From: Chalara sp. BL73
Lineage: Eukaryota; Ascomycota; Leotiomycetes; Helotiales
DNA: 64,000 nt
Direction of reading: 5' to 3'
Assembly (NCBI GenBank): GCA_918026815.1
Contig: CAKJVC010000086.1
Location: 124,001-188,000, forward strand
The position numbers and the translations under genes are program-made. Positions 43,590-55,200 of this stretch are shown piece after piece. Positions within the stretch are counted from its first letter, which is position 1, and the number at the start of each line of letters is the position of its first letter. The notes under the pieces are model-generated. The model worked only from the letters and a program-made list of their open reading frames with translations, searched no databases and was not told the origin of the DNA.

Positions 43590-43800
43590 ATATACTGCTG
43601 CTAACCTTGAGGGACCTGATTTCTCGTCCACGGGCGGGCTGCCCATAATAGATGTGAATACCTCCCATGCCTTTCTGCAAAAACTTCTTTTCCACCGTCA
43701 AATACGCATCCACGCGGTGCTTGATCCATTCGTCCTGACCGCTCATATCCTTCTTTCATCTGCCGTTTGCTACGGGCCTCCCTTGCACGCTTCAACAACC
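43590..43800 (-). pseudogene. Fragment resembling the N-terminal region of fungal RecQ-like/DUF3505 proteins
   Basis: On the minus strand one frame reads GQDEWIKHRVDAYLTVEKKF then LQKGMGGIHIYYGQPARG and REIRSLKV. The GQPARGxEixSL motif occurs in a region I associate with large subtelomeric RecQ-like proteins and their relatives. Only about 60 residues are present, with a frame change at the left. A weak call; it may be a short transposed piece. Confidence 0.3.
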
Positions 43801-43950
43801 ATTGATATCTGTAGGTATATGGTCACGTAATAGTACTAGACTATATTGGGACTAGCGTGAAACCGAGGAGCCTTAAGCTTCTCGACCTCGCGCTTCTTCC
43901 TTCTTCAGACATAACAACCACGAGTACAGGAAACCCCTCTATTCTATGTC

Positions 43951-45462
43951 TCACCGCCCCTGTGATACCAACAGCTCGTTATTTGCTTTGCGAAGTGCAA
44001 CGTTTTCAGCTCGCAATAACGTCAACTCGTGTATTGCTAGTGTTACACTTTTGGCAAACTGGTCTATGCTTGACAAAAGCGCAGTTGGAGAACGATCAAG
44101 CGCATTGTTAGAGCTCCTTAATTTGGGATATACTGAAAAAGTGGAAAGCTCACTGTGCTCCAGATCTTTTTGAGACTGATTTAGTGCCTGCCTCACTTGT
44201 TGCGTTACGCTGATATCATGCTGGTCCTGGGTCTCTGGTAATTCCCTGCTCAGGATCCCAACACCATCCAAGAGAGTTCCGCACTTCAAACAAGCCACCC
44301 GCTCTTCCCAGGGTTGAAGAGCTACGACATCTTTTCTTAAATCCACAATCTCCACTGTCGTCGAAACACTATCCGCCTTGATCTTGGCCGAGAATTTCCT
44401 TTTCCATATCTTGTCTTTTGATTTGCGCCTAGATTTCGATGTTCCATTCGTCTCACCATTTGTCTGGAGCCGATTATATGTTTTCGTTAGAATATCGTCA
44501 ATTATACACTCGTCGTGCAGCCACAATTTGCAAGATGGATTGTCGCATATCTCCATGGCTATCTCCGGATTGAAATGTCCTTTGCATATGCAACGTTCGC
44601 GTATTTGCTAGGATTGTATTAGTAGAGGCAGAGTAGATTAGACATACTCCTTACCGATAATTCTCCTGTTGCTCTATTAAGTGTTTGCCGCCAGTAAAAT
44701 TTCGAAGAAAGTTGGCCGTCTTCCTCATTCCAGTGCACAACATCTGCTTTCCCCGCAAATGTCAAAACATCTAGCACATCCAGCCAGTTCGAGGCAATCA
44801 ATTCGTGCGTCCCATGATACTTTCTTTGTCCTGAGTACAGGTTGACTTGGTCCGTAGCTCGTTTAAAAGGCGCAGGTAGCTCTTTAGCCCACCACATCCA
44901 CGCTACCTAGAGCTGTGTCAACACGCGTTGTGTCTCAGCTAAGTATGTGCTTACCAATGCGTACACATTTTGTGAATTTAGCGCCCTAATCTGTAAGATC
45001 CTCGCAACTCCAAAGTCCTGATCATTTTCACTTCCCGTGTTAGGTGTGTCTGGCAATCTAACATAGACAAAATGGTATTTCGTATAGGTATCACCTTGAA
45101 CTATACAGCATATCAGTAAAGTGTTCTGGCAGTACGATATGGGAAAGCTTACCGATGAAGTTGTTGTACTTCTTCATGTTCTCCCAGTCCCGAAATGGCT
45201 CAACTGAAAAATATTGGTCCAGTTCATCTGTCTTTGTCCCTTCTACGAAAGGCGACCCCAGGAACTTAGCATGCTTCCCAAGCTCTTTGTCTGTCTTGGG
45301 TTGTTTGTGATTTAAATCGAGTGGGTGGTAATGGACTTTGAAGCTTGGCTTGGTGGAATTGATTTCTGCGGGCGTAGCAGAGCGCGAAGCTAGTGTTTCT
45401 GAGCTCTTTAAACGCTTTGGTAGAGAGTCTTCAGTGCTGCTGAGACCGTGTTTTGGCACCAT
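43951..45462 (-). CDS. BAH-PHD chromatin reader with transposase-like C-terminus
   Basis: Model: complement of join(43951..44607, 44655..44906, 44955..45100, 45153..45462), 454 aa, all introns GTAAG...AG. The N-terminus is polar. The BAH domain spans residues 95-235 (GDTYTKYHFVYVRLPD, ARILQIRALN, RKYHGTHELIASNWLDVLDV, VHWNEED). A PHD finger follows at about 242-290 (CICKGHFNPE, MEICDNPSCKLWLHDEC). This pair is the layout of EPR-1/BP1-type readers of H3K27 methylation in filamentous fungi, so a nuclear role in heterochromatin silencing is inferred. The last about 50 residues (SPTALLSSIDQFAKSVTLAI, HELTLLRAENVALRKANNEL) match the C-terminus of the Fot1/pogo transposase at 50485-51936 and form a leucine-rich coil. 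No stops or frameshifts. It may be a paralogue of the main reader. Confidence 0.8.
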
Positions 45463-46023
45463 GGTCGCGATGAGCTTGAATTGTGATGTATAAGTAAAGG
45501 GAAAGACCGGGAGTGAGAGCGCGAGTAATATCGCGTCGCCTCGTCATAATCTGCTGCTGAGCACTCAAATGTGGTTGTCTGCTTAGGCAAATCGAAGGTG
45601 ATTGCTTGTCTGAGTAATCGCAAAGAAGGAAAGAGCGGCGGGGTTTAGCGGAGGTGGCAATCGAAAGGAGGGATGGGGAAATCTATATCACGCCAAGCGT
45701 CTATGTATGATTATAGGTTGAATAAGTTAATAAGCTATGAGGAGGAGGTTTTGGAGGTTTGAGGAGATGCAAAGACAATCAGCCGTGCTCCATTCTCACG
45801 TCGGGTTACTAGTCGCGTTTGGATACCTGAGGCATAATACCACTGGCTACACGTGACGCTCACGTCATAACCTGGACGTGTTACAGTATGTTGTGACATG
45901 GAAATTGATAGAAAAGGTCGAGATAAGAATCCATTACAGTACGTGCCCATTTCATGATGGCTCCATTTAGCCAAGCCGATTTTCAGACTTAGGATCATAT
46001 GTCGACGACGAAAGGCGCCTCCC
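45463..46023. other. Upstream region of the BAH-PHD gene
   Basis: Probable promoter of the minus-strand gene at its left end. No other gene recognised; the ORF at 45735-45998 lacks motifs. Confidence 0.4.
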
Positions 46024-46712
46024 GGTTACCTCAGGCACTCAGGCCATAATTTCGTGCCTAAGGCACTGCAGCACGTGTCTAATCGGTGTTGTCCTCGAGC
46101 AAATAGCCTGAGGATCCTGTCAAGGTTTTTGGACGTGTGCGGAGTTTTTTTCCACGAAATAGACTCAATCTTAAAACTCATTTTCAACCACAACCACAAC
46201 GTATCCAGTAAATTAAATAGAATCGTTCAATTCGCCTACTTTTGTTCTATATCTGATTAAATTCTGAGCTATATCAGCTCAAGACTTGTGACGTCAGAGT
46301 GCGTAGTTTAAACCCGGTCATCTCTGTACCCCACCCAACCAGTCCAAAGTATAAGTATACGCCTACTAATGAATGAGGATTCCGATGCGGTAAAGGTCAC
46401 GACATATCAGCATTTTTTACAAGCCACAAAATAAAGTGCGAGTAAAAAATTAATATTTAAACAAAATATGCCTTAATGCACAATTGATCAAATTTTGGGA
46501 CACAGGCGATATGCTTTATTCTGGTTATTAATGGATACGCAAAAAGATAGTCTTTAGAATCGCGAAAAAAAGGTACAAAATTTCCGCAGAGCAGTGTGCA
46601 GGTTGGATAGGGTCCTCAGGCCATTTGCTCGAGGACTGCAACTGAACACCGATTAGACACGCGCTGCGGTGCCTTAGGCACGAGAATTATGGCCTGAGTG
46701 CCTGAGGTAACC
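46024..46712. repeat. MITE with about 100-bp terminal inverted repeats
   Basis: The left end GGTTACCTCAGGCACTCAGG and its mirror at 46712 start inverted arms of about 100 bases (to about 46125 and from about 46610) with a few mismatches. The arms include CCTAAGGCAC and GTCTAATCGGTGTT. The 480-base core is A/T-rich and non-coding. A CCTCC string overlaps both junctions, but no clean target duplication is seen, so the superfamily is open. Confidence 0.7.
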
Positions 46713-46934
46713 TCCTGGACCGATTTTGGAGGTTCTGATTTGTCACGTGCAGCCCCCAGTGTAAGGCACGTGAATAGAAAAGCTTTCCTTTGTAACTACA
46801 AGCGTCAGACAAGGTGCATTTAACGCGAAATATTACTAATATAATAAAATATTAGGCTCAATCACGAATGCATCTTCATACCAGTTTCATCGCAGGCACA
46901 AGCTTTCTTTCCCGTACATGCACTATACCCTAAT

Positions 46935-48202
46935 ATGCGGCCTGGCACCCCTCTAGGTCCAGGGAGAACCCATGGCCACCTGCATGAAATACAGCTCTAC
47001 GGAGCTCATGGGCAACGGATAGAGGTGATACCTTGTCAGGATGCAGGTCCTCATGGTGGCTTGCTACATAGTGATTCCGCACAACCATCACTTGCTACGC
47101 CAGGACAGCAAGACTATTCACACACGCGCTCGGTAGGCCCGCAAGCATCTGACGATGACGGAAGCTGGCCTGATACATCAAAAGAAGAGGATCATGACGA
47201 CGCTACGCTTACGAAGCGGAGGAAGACCAGTCTTGGAATATCCGCATCAGACGATCCCTCCAAGCCACATCGAAATCCAGTCAGAAGCGAGGCAGCATAC
47301 TTAGTAACATATTCGCTCCGGTAGAAGGCTTTACAAAGGGCTTACGAATCGACGTTGCTAGCATTGATTTAGACTCACCAAATAAAGTAGAGTCGTCAAA
47401 CTTCATGAACGGAAGACAACAATTCGATATCAAGTGTGTATGTCAACTTGCAATCCACTTCAAGAACCAGAGCTCTTCTGGCATGCAGGTAGATACCACG
47501 GAAGTGTATAAAAGGTCTAAGCAATGCATTTTACGGACCGCATTCACGAATAGTCAGGCTGGAAGTGTTGAGAGGAAACTTGTATCTCTGGATCCCTTTT
47601 TGATTGAAATGAAGGAGATATGCGTTAATAAGCGAGAATTGTCTTCGTCAGGCGAAATTCAAAGAAACTTTGAGCTTGCGGATACGTACTACTTTGCAGT
47701 GAAATTAGAGGCCGAGGGCATGCAGAAAGACTGGCCGCCATTCGATATCCCGCTCTCGGATGGAGTGCGAGTAGGCTCCATGATAGCGCCAGGCATGGTC
47801 ACAGACCTTGTCACTAGCGGCACGGCTGGCAACCTAGACTTACACCTCCATAGCCAAGCAAAGGACGTATTGAAGCAGGATCAGCAGAATAGCTCTACAA
47901 TCAAACTTTGCTGGGGAAAAGCAGAGCAAGCGATGAAGAACGAGGCAGGGTGTATGGCTTACAGATTACGGATGTCAGTGACATGGTCGCTGCCTCCTTC
48001 GATGCGACTGCACACTCCCACCGGCCCAGGAGGAGCTTATGATGGAAAAGCACGAGCGCCGGGAAAGCGAAGAGCAACTGTGATTTCTGGCAATCATTCG
48101 GTTTCAAACCAGACTGTCAGTGCCAAACCGAATCCCAAAATGTATAGCCAGCGGAGGACCGCACGAGTCGTTCAGCCGACACTGTCGGATACTTTATCCT
48201 AG
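46935..48202 (+). CDS. Unknown protein, two segments; intron or frameshift between them
   Basis: Segment 1 starts at ATG 46935 and gives a polar, low-complexity N-terminus with a basic KRRKTS motif (to about 47324). Segment 2 is open from about 47326 (VEGFTKGLRIDVASIDL) through 48202, containing RKLVSLDPFLIEMKEICVNK, FELADTYYFAVKLEAEGMQK, DWPPFDIPL and a basic C-terminus. The frames differ; an intron of about 46 bases ending CGGTAG at 47325 is possible but has a weak donor. I do not firmly recognise the family. The beta-rich segment ending in a WPPF motif vaguely recalls fungal SUZ12-like proteins, but no VEFS box is present, so I leave it unnamed. Confidence 0.5.
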
Positions 48203-48721
48203 TTGCATGCATGAACCCTGGATATCCTGCAACTGAACGTGCGCAAACAGTAAATGGTACAGCACTGATGAATGACAAACAATTAGAAGACTTTGGACTT
48301 GTTGGTTGGTATGAGTCACATGATGAGTCACTTGATTGGTTCATCTCTCACGAGTGCCATTTGTACCTAGCTTTTAGTATTGAGCCTACTGCTGCCTATC
48401 GCTCAGATGGCTTATATAAAGCATCAATATCTGTAGTCTTAATTAATCAATCGAATGCTGTTTATTGCACACAACCACGCCAACTGACACGATTATTCAT
48501 CAGCAGGAAACAAGCTAGCGATCAAGTTCGAGTCTTCTAGTGTGGGAACTCGTCTTTTAACAAGAACAATAGAATCATTCGTTGGAGACAACCAAACGTA
48601 TGCACGCCTAAAGTTAGGCAGCACCGCAGCCAGTGGATGAGAAAGCACAATGTTATAAGAGGGGAGTCCACCTACTTGATTGAATCCCGCATCCCACATC
48701 TCAACCCCATCATGGCCGCAA
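48203..48721. other. No assigned gene; one open frame of 109 codons
   Basis: A plus-strand frame at 48211-48540 (GLVGWYESHDESLDWFISHE) is open and starts with ATG. It follows the previous gene by only 8 bases, which is unusual for a separate fungal gene. It could be the 3' UTR or a decayed gene end. No family recognised. Confidence 0.3.
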
Positions 48722-49207
48722 TAAAACCGACCTGCATCCTCTCCCCAAACTAGGATTTCGTCCCCACAGGGCCGATCACACTCGGCAACCTCACCATTGA
48801 TCCGCGTAATCCCAAGCGATCCCTCAACAAAAACACCCGTATTCCTATCCCCCCACAGAAATCGTCACCAGCAACAAAGAAGACTGGAGTATTACCCGCG
48901 AGCAGCTACTGTCCGGACGCGTCGGCATCTGGGCCACATTCTTAGCGCCTCTTTTCAGCGTAGGAGCCGATCTGGCGCTCAATGGCAAGCGCGACTCCAA
49001 CGAAGTGTACAAGTGCGCCAGGCTAGAGACGCGGTATTTCTTGCCGGAGGAGACGTACATCTCGCGCAGCTTGCTCGGTCCTGTGGTGAAGGCGTATACG
49101 GCGAAGTTCTAGCAGAAGAGCGTGTACATGGTCACTGGCGTGAAGATTGTGCATAGCGGGACGGTGGAGACGAGTCGAGGGGAGGGGTTTGGTGCTCGAC
49201 AACAATG
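48722..49207 (+). pseudogene. N-terminal half of a conserved fungal protein, decayed
   Basis: From ATG 48722 the plus strand reads MAAIKPTCILSPN, a TAG, DFVPTGPITLGNLTIDPRNP, and after a one-base shift near 48850 EIVTSNKEDWSITREQLLSG, RVGIWATFLAPLFSVGADLA, TRYFLPEETYISRSLL, a TAG at about 49108, and VYMVTGVKIVHSG. I recall this pattern from an uncharacterised fungal family that ends in a basic C-terminal segment. It stops at about 49207, exactly where its C-terminal half appears on the other strand. Two stops and one frame change show it is dead. Confidence 0.55.
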
Positions 49208-49495
49208 CCTTCAAGTCGTCGCTCGGTGCCGCCAGCTCAGTAATATCCCACACCTCCTTCAACGCCTGTACCGACTCCTTCGCGTCCTCAGCACTATCAT
49301 CATTCAGCAGTACCCACTTATACTAATCCTTCTCCGTAAAAGCTCCATCCTTCTTCGACTTAATCCTGATCAACTGATAGCCCAAGACAAAATTATCGCT
49401 CCCGCCAAACTTCGCCGTAATCTTACTTGTGCTCTCCCCCTTCACCTCCGGCCCACCACCAACCAGCTCACCTCAAAACATACCAGATCCGGAGA
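49205..49495 (-). pseudogene. C-terminal half of the same fungal protein, inverted
   Basis: The minus strand reads EVKGESTSKITAKFGGSDNF, VLGYQLIRIKSKKDGAFTEK, D, a TAG, YKWVLLNDDSAEDAKESVQA and LKEVWDITELAAPSDDLKAL. The FVLGYQL-R-I segment is what follows the MVTGxKI block in the family, which lies in the plus-strand half ending at 49207. Head-to-head order shows an inversion breakpoint inside the gene. The assignment rests on pattern memory. Confidence 0.5.
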
Positions 49496-50386
49496 GTAAT
49501 GACTGCAATATTATTACACTGGGGGACGATATGAAAATGATTCATTAGTCACATTCCATACTGTAAGCCTCGGAAGTGCGAAACGGGGGTGGTCAGTCTA
49601 TTGTTGCTTGCAAGTTTGTTCCTTCAACAAGCGCGACGATCAACTATTTGTTAAAATCAACCGAAAACCGTGACAGCCCAATGGGGAAGCGGGGTATACA
49701 GAAGTCTGGGGTTTGCTTGTCAGGTATCTGGGTTCCTTCTGTATACCGCATCCGTCGCACTGTGGCTGTGCGCTTTCCCTGAGTTTTCCCCATCGGCTGT
49801 GTACTGACATCCGAATTGCATATGTATGTGATGCTTTGGTTTGCTGGTCCCGTTCCATTAAGGAGGAATAAAGTTTAAGCACAGGATGATCGTCGATTAG
49901 TATTTTCAATTGGTATTTTCAGGGATCCAGCCAGTAACCTTTCCATCATTTGTACCATTTGCATGATACAATTTGTCGGCACTAGCGTCCCACAAATGTG
50001 GCGCTCCTAGAGCTTTTCTGCGGCACAAGTTCCCGCGTCCGGCCTGGGTGGATTTTTCAAGAACTTTCCCGTCATTGCGGTGTAGCATGACTGATGATTG
50101 TGTTTGCCCCAATTAGTTAGTCTGGGACTAAGAGGGGTTCTGTCAATTGCAGAAAACCACATTTCTGCCCAGTGTACTGACAGCTTCGATTAATTAGATT
50201 AATAGATCTATTAATCTAAATCAGATCAAATCAGAGCACGTATTAAAACTTTAACTAGTATTAATAAGTATTAATTAAAAAAATTTAATATTAAAATTTT
50301 TTATTACTTTTAGTTTATTAAATAGTTTACAATTGTTTTTTAATAGATACAAATTAGCCGAAATTTAAAATTTGGTTTAATTGATA
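49496..50386. other. Mostly empty; one small possible gene at 49906-50112 (minus)
   Basis: The minus-strand frame from ATG 50112 reads MGQTQSSVMLHRNDGKVLEK, GRGNLCRRKALGAPHLWD and DGKVTGWIPENTN (68 aa). Its composition is protein-like and could be a small unknown gene or an exon. The remainder, especially 50190-50380, is very A/T-rich. Confidence 0.3.
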
Positions 50387-52210
50387 ACGTAGTTCATAAG
50401 CGACCCGATAACACAAGCGACCCGATAGATTTTTCTTGGCACTGTACACAATCGCTTTCAACAGCAATTATTTTTTACAACAAAATGACTCGCAAATATA
50501 AAGAATCTGATCTTATTCTTGCAGTAAATACGCTTCGTACGAGCCCTCATTTGTCTATAAGTCGCGTTGCGCGGATTTTTCACGTGCCTTACACAACGCT
50601 ATATGATCGATATCATGGAATACCTGCAAAACGTAATAGTACTCCCAAATCTCGAAAACTTACCGACTTAGAAGAGCAAGTTATCGTACGACATATTCTT
50701 GACTTAGATTCGCGATCGTTTCCTCTTCGGATAAGTGCTGTTGAAGATATGGCGAATCGATTGCTTGAGGAACGAAACGCGAAACGCGTTGGCAAGAACT
50801 GGACTTCGAACTTCGTACGACGACAACCAGAGCTTCGAGCGCGTTTTAATCGAAAAATTGACTATCAGCGAGTTCAATGCGAAGATCCGGACGTGTATAA
50901 CGCGTGGTTTCGGCTTGTCCGAAACACAATTAGCAAATATGGGATTCAAGAAGAAGATATATACAATTTTGATGAGACAGGATTTGTAATGGGCCAGATT
51001 TCGTCCGAAATGGTCGTAACAAGTTCTGAGCGGCGAAATAAGCCTCGGACTGTACAGCAAGGAAATCGAGAATGGATTACAGTTATTCAAGGCATCGGTT
51101 CGTACGGCTATGTGCTGCCGCCATATATAATTGTTGCGGGCAAAACCCACTTGTCGTCGTGGTATGAAAACAGTCAATTGCCGCACGATTGGGTAATTGC
51201 AGTAACTGCAAATGGCTGGACAACAAATGAGCGAGGATTAGATTGGATTCAGCATTTTGATCGGCATACAAAAAGTCGTACGAAGGGCGGATATCGGCTT
51301 CTTATTCTCGATGGCCACGAAAGTCATCATTCAACTGATTTTGAGCTTTATTGCAAAGAGCACAATATTATAACGTTGTGTATGCCTGCACATTCATCTC
51401 ACAAACTTCAGCCACTTGATGTTGGTTGTTTTCGTGCGTTAAAGCGTTCGTACGGCACTGAGATTGAAAAATTGATGCGAGCATATGTAACACACATTTC
51501 TAAAGAAGACTTTTTTCCTGCCTTTTATACTGCGTTTCGTACGACAATGACAGAATCTAATATTCGAGGAGGATTCCGCGGAACAGGGCTTGTGCCGTAC
51601 GATCCAGAATATGTGATTCCACAGCTTGATGTTAGGCTTTCTACACCAACTTCTCCAACAACATCATCTGGCTTACCTTCAGTTTGGGAGCCAAAAACAC
51701 CACACAACTTGATTGAAACGCAATCTCAAACAACTTATGTTAAAGAAAAGATCGTACGACATCAAAATAGCTCTCCGACTTCGCTTTTGTTAAGTATAGA
51801 TCAGTTTGCAAAAGGCGCAACACGTGCAATACATGAACTTGCTTTACTGGGTACGGATGAAAAGGCTACCATTAGCGCCAACCCACCAAAAAATCACGGC
51901 ATGCCGCTTTTATTTCGCCGACGCGAGACTTGGTGAAATTTGTGTTTGCGATTTCGCGTAGCTTAACAACACAATACTTATAACAAATAACCACTTTAAA
52001 AAAAATAACTTGTTTTATTTAAATTTAATACGTAACATTAAATTTGATTGTTTTAATATATATTTAGATATGTTTTGTAGCAATATTTGTTTAAAAAAGA
52101 AAAAAACCATTCTGAGTAAAATCGAGTTTAGCGTATTTCGCTTAATATAACAGCAAAGCAAAATTCTGAAAATAGAAAAGCGTGAACGCGAATCTCGCTT
52201 AATCGCCTAA
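50387..52210 (+). mobile_element. Second Fot1/pogo element, right terminal repeat not found
   Basis: The left end ACGTAGTTCATAAGCGACCC follows TA at 50385-50386, with a second ACAAGCGACCCGATAG subterminal box. The transposase gene follows. The mirror image of this end is not present after the gene; it is next seen at 59846 as the right end of a separate MITE. The right boundary given is approximate, the start of the Helitron coding region. The 3' region 51940-52200 is A/T-rich. Confidence 0.65.
50485..51936 (+). CDS. Fot1/pogo transposase, 483 aa, open
   Basis: ATG at 50485 (AAAATGAC context). Residues 1-50 form a pipsqueak-type HTH (SISRVARIFHVPYTTLYDRY), 55-120 a CENP-B-type HTH (ISAVEDMANRLLEERNAKRV), and 150-370 the DDE domain with YNFDETGFVMG, LLILDGHESHHS and LQPLDVGCFRALK, giving the three Asp residues. 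The C-terminal part contains SPTSLLLSIDQFAKGATRAI, the segment also found in the BAH-PHD protein. The usual long basic coil after it is replaced by about 30 unrelated residues, so the C-terminus may be frame-shifted or truncated. The catalytic core is intact. It would act on elements with ACGTAGTTCATAAG ends, such as the MITE at 59415. Confidence 0.85.
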   Translation: MTRKYKESDLILAVNTLRTSPHLSISRVARIFHVPYTTLYDRYHGIPAKRNSTPKSRKLTDLEEQVIVRHILDLDSRSFPLRISAVEDMANRLLEERNAKRVGKNWTSNFVRRQPELRARFNRKIDYQRVQCEDPDVYNAWFRLVRNTISKYGIQEEDIYNFDETGFVMGQISSEMVVTSSERRNKPRTVQQGNREWITVIQGIGSYGYVLPPYIIVAGKTHLSSWYENSQLPHDWVIAVTANGWTTNERGLDWIQHFDRHTKSRTKGGYRLLILDGHESHHSTDFELYCKEHNIITLCMPAHSSHKLQPLDVGCFRALKRSYGTEIEKLMRAYVTHISKEDFFPAFYTAFRTTMTESNIRGGFRGTGLVPYDPEYVIPQLDVRLSTPTSPTTSSGLPSVWEPKTPHNLIETQSQTTYVKEKIVRHQNSSPTSLLLSIDQFAKGATRAIHELALLGTDEKATISANPPKNHGMPLLFRRRETW

Positions 52211-52243
52211 ATAAAGGAAATAGTGGGGCGATATTGTGCGCTA

Positions 52244-55200
52244 ATGGTAGCCTTTTCATCCGTACCCCTTATTTTTCGTGTTGATACACTTACTCCTAGC
52301 ACTGCTTGTCTACCTACTATGCCTTCTTCCCGGGCCCCTACGGAAGAGAATGGTTCTGTCCCAGACAGGAACGTGGGCCAGCTGATAATACCAACCCAAA
52401 TAGACCTCCCATATCCTTCTTATACTTTCTCAGCTTCTAGTTCTAACCAATCAATGTCTAGTAACCATGGGACACTACAGGCGCGAATTGAGCTACAGAG
52501 GGAGAAGATTCGGACCCTCGAGCTTGCGGTGCAAGAACGGCAGAGAACTGAGCGACTTCGCGACCAAGAACAACGTCAGCGCAGACTCGACCAGAGGCGC
52601 CAACGGGATGAACAGTTACGCCAGGCTCGCTTGCGCCAGGCTCGCTTAGCCCAGGAGGAGCGTAAACAGGAGCTAGAACGTCAGCGGGATCAACAGCGTC
52701 GTAGGGAAAGGCAGGTCCGGGATGAGTTGGGGATGGGAGCTCTCTTACGCTATAAGGCAGCTGTTGAGGCGAGAAAGGCCGAGGGCAGCAGGCTAGCGAA
52801 GCTTAGGGAGGAGCAGGAGATGGAAGAACGAAGGCTAGTAATGCTTAGTAACCTAGAGCGGAAGAGAATGCTTGCTTATCAGCAAGACGAACAGCGGCGC
52901 AGAGACAGGCAGGCTCGCGATGAATCGGCCATGCGTGCACGTTTACGCCACGAGGCTGATACACAGGCTCAAAGGATCCAGCAGCGGCCACCTACACAAG
53001 AACGGATCGTTGCCTACGATGGTCCTATCCCGTCTTTCCTTGATCAGGAGTATCAGTACATGAGGCAGGCTTCGACTACTTTCCCCGAGGAGATTACTCC
53101 ATCGATTCAGATGTCGTGTATGAAGGGCTACGAGAAGGCCATTTCCGATGCAGCGAGACGGGTACCATGTGGACTTTGTGGAGGATTGTTCCAAGAGGAT
53201 GAGATGATAAGTGTCGGTCTTCAAGATGACAGCCTACAATACTTTCTCCGAGCGACAAACACAGCTCCTGACTGTTGCGCCGTCAAGGACAACATGGTCA
53301 GCCTGTGTACTCCCTGTAACTCGGCCATCGCGAAACGGGCCATCCCGCTGCTTTCGGCTGGTAATTTTGTTAATTGTCTATTCTGTGAAGAGTATCCAGA
53401 AGTTTTGAGGAATCTCAATACCGTCGAAGAGGCCGTCATTGCACGGGCTCACGTTATTGGCATATTCCTGAAACTTACGTCGGGTGCCAAGAAGGGTATG
53501 AGTTATAGGGGAAGCCGTGGCCATTCGGTTGCCGTGAGACAGGACCCAAGCAGTCTTTTGAAAATCTTACCAGCTAAGAGATTACGGGATCACACGACAA
53601 TTACTGTTAGCTGGGATCGGGGAACTCCTCCTTCGGAAGAGAACCTGGCTCGTTTCTGCTCCGTTGATAAAGCGAAGGTCCTGGATGCTTTGTTATGGCT
53701 CTGCGCTAATAATCCCGTCTATAAATCGGTGGCCATCGATTATTCTGTTTTGGACTCTTGGCCCGATCATCATATTCCTCAAGAGATTAGAGATGCCTTT
53801 ATTACTTTGGGACCTGAGCCCGGTTCGACAGACCCTCCGGTAGAAGATGAGCGGGAAGGCTACGCTACATCGTTACAGGGTGGGGCTTTTGAAAACGAGT
53901 TGGATGCAGAAGTAGAGGACGCTGAGCCTGGCAGCATTCTTAGCCGGTCTTATTTCTCCGATTTTCATGGTCAAGATCTTCACTCTACTCCTGCTACTTT
54001 GGCAAGCCTACAAGCCATTCTTCAAGAGCTGGATTCGGACGACCTAGTCCTAGACGAGGAATTTACTACCGATGAATATGATGATGAGAGGAGGAGATTC
54101 AACGATCATTCTCGGCCGCCGCATATATCTTACAAGACGACAGGGGAACTGCCGCCCATAAATGCGTTTACTGACCCCGACTATTTTACGGCAGCATTCC
54201 CCACTCTGTTTCCGTTTGGCATTGGTGGCCATTTAGGCGATGCGAATGGAAACCGGCCAGAGGAGGTATCTCTTAAAGCCTTTGCCAAATATGCAATGCT
54301 ACACCATTCGTTACTGTAGGTGTTCCACAATTCGTGTCATGTCTTTCTAATATTTACAGCTTCTCTCAACACCATACCTTTATGTTTTATATCTATGATT
54401 TAATCCTGATTCGACAAGCGTCTTTTGGGAATTACGTCCAGGTTAAAAACGGGTATTGGGCTAAAGCTACGCAAGAGCTTGCTAGACTATCAGCCGATGA
54501 CCTGCAACAGGCGGCGGAGGAATTCAAGGACGGGAAGAAGATCTCAAGTCCTGCTATCCACAGTCTGATTACTAACATGAGAATCATATCGTCTTTTAAT
54601 CCAGAATCGTTTGGAGAGAAGATGAGGTTCAGAAACCTGATCTTCGGCAAGATCGGCCGTTTTGGGCTTCCACTTATCTGGTTCACGCTCAGTCCCAAGG
54701 ATATTGGTAATATCTTCGTGATCAGACTCGCTGGTGAAGAGGTTTCGCTAGATGAGCCAGGTATTAGGTCCACACTCTTACAACTCACGATCAAGAATCC
54801 GAGTCTCGTCGCCCAGTTCTTTCATGTCGTCGTGAATTCGTTTTTCGGCAGCTTCTTTAAGACGCTTTCTAGAGAACCTGGTATCTTCGGCACCGTCACT
54901 TCTCACTTTGGAATAGTTGAATCCACCACACGAATGATGCTCCACCTTCATGGATTTGCCTGGCTCGCAGGGAACTTTGGTGCCGCGAATTTATATAAGA
55001 GACTAAAGACCGACCCCGAATTCAAGGACCAAGTCATCGCTTATATCCGTTCAACAGTGAGAGAGACGGTGGATATAAGTGAGGGCCAGCAATTTCAATC
55101 GGAGGCTCCGGGCGCATCGGCCTTTACCATACAGGGAGATATGACCGCGGCCGAATTCCAAGAGGCTTTAGATATTGACTCAAATAACGTGGCAGCGCGA

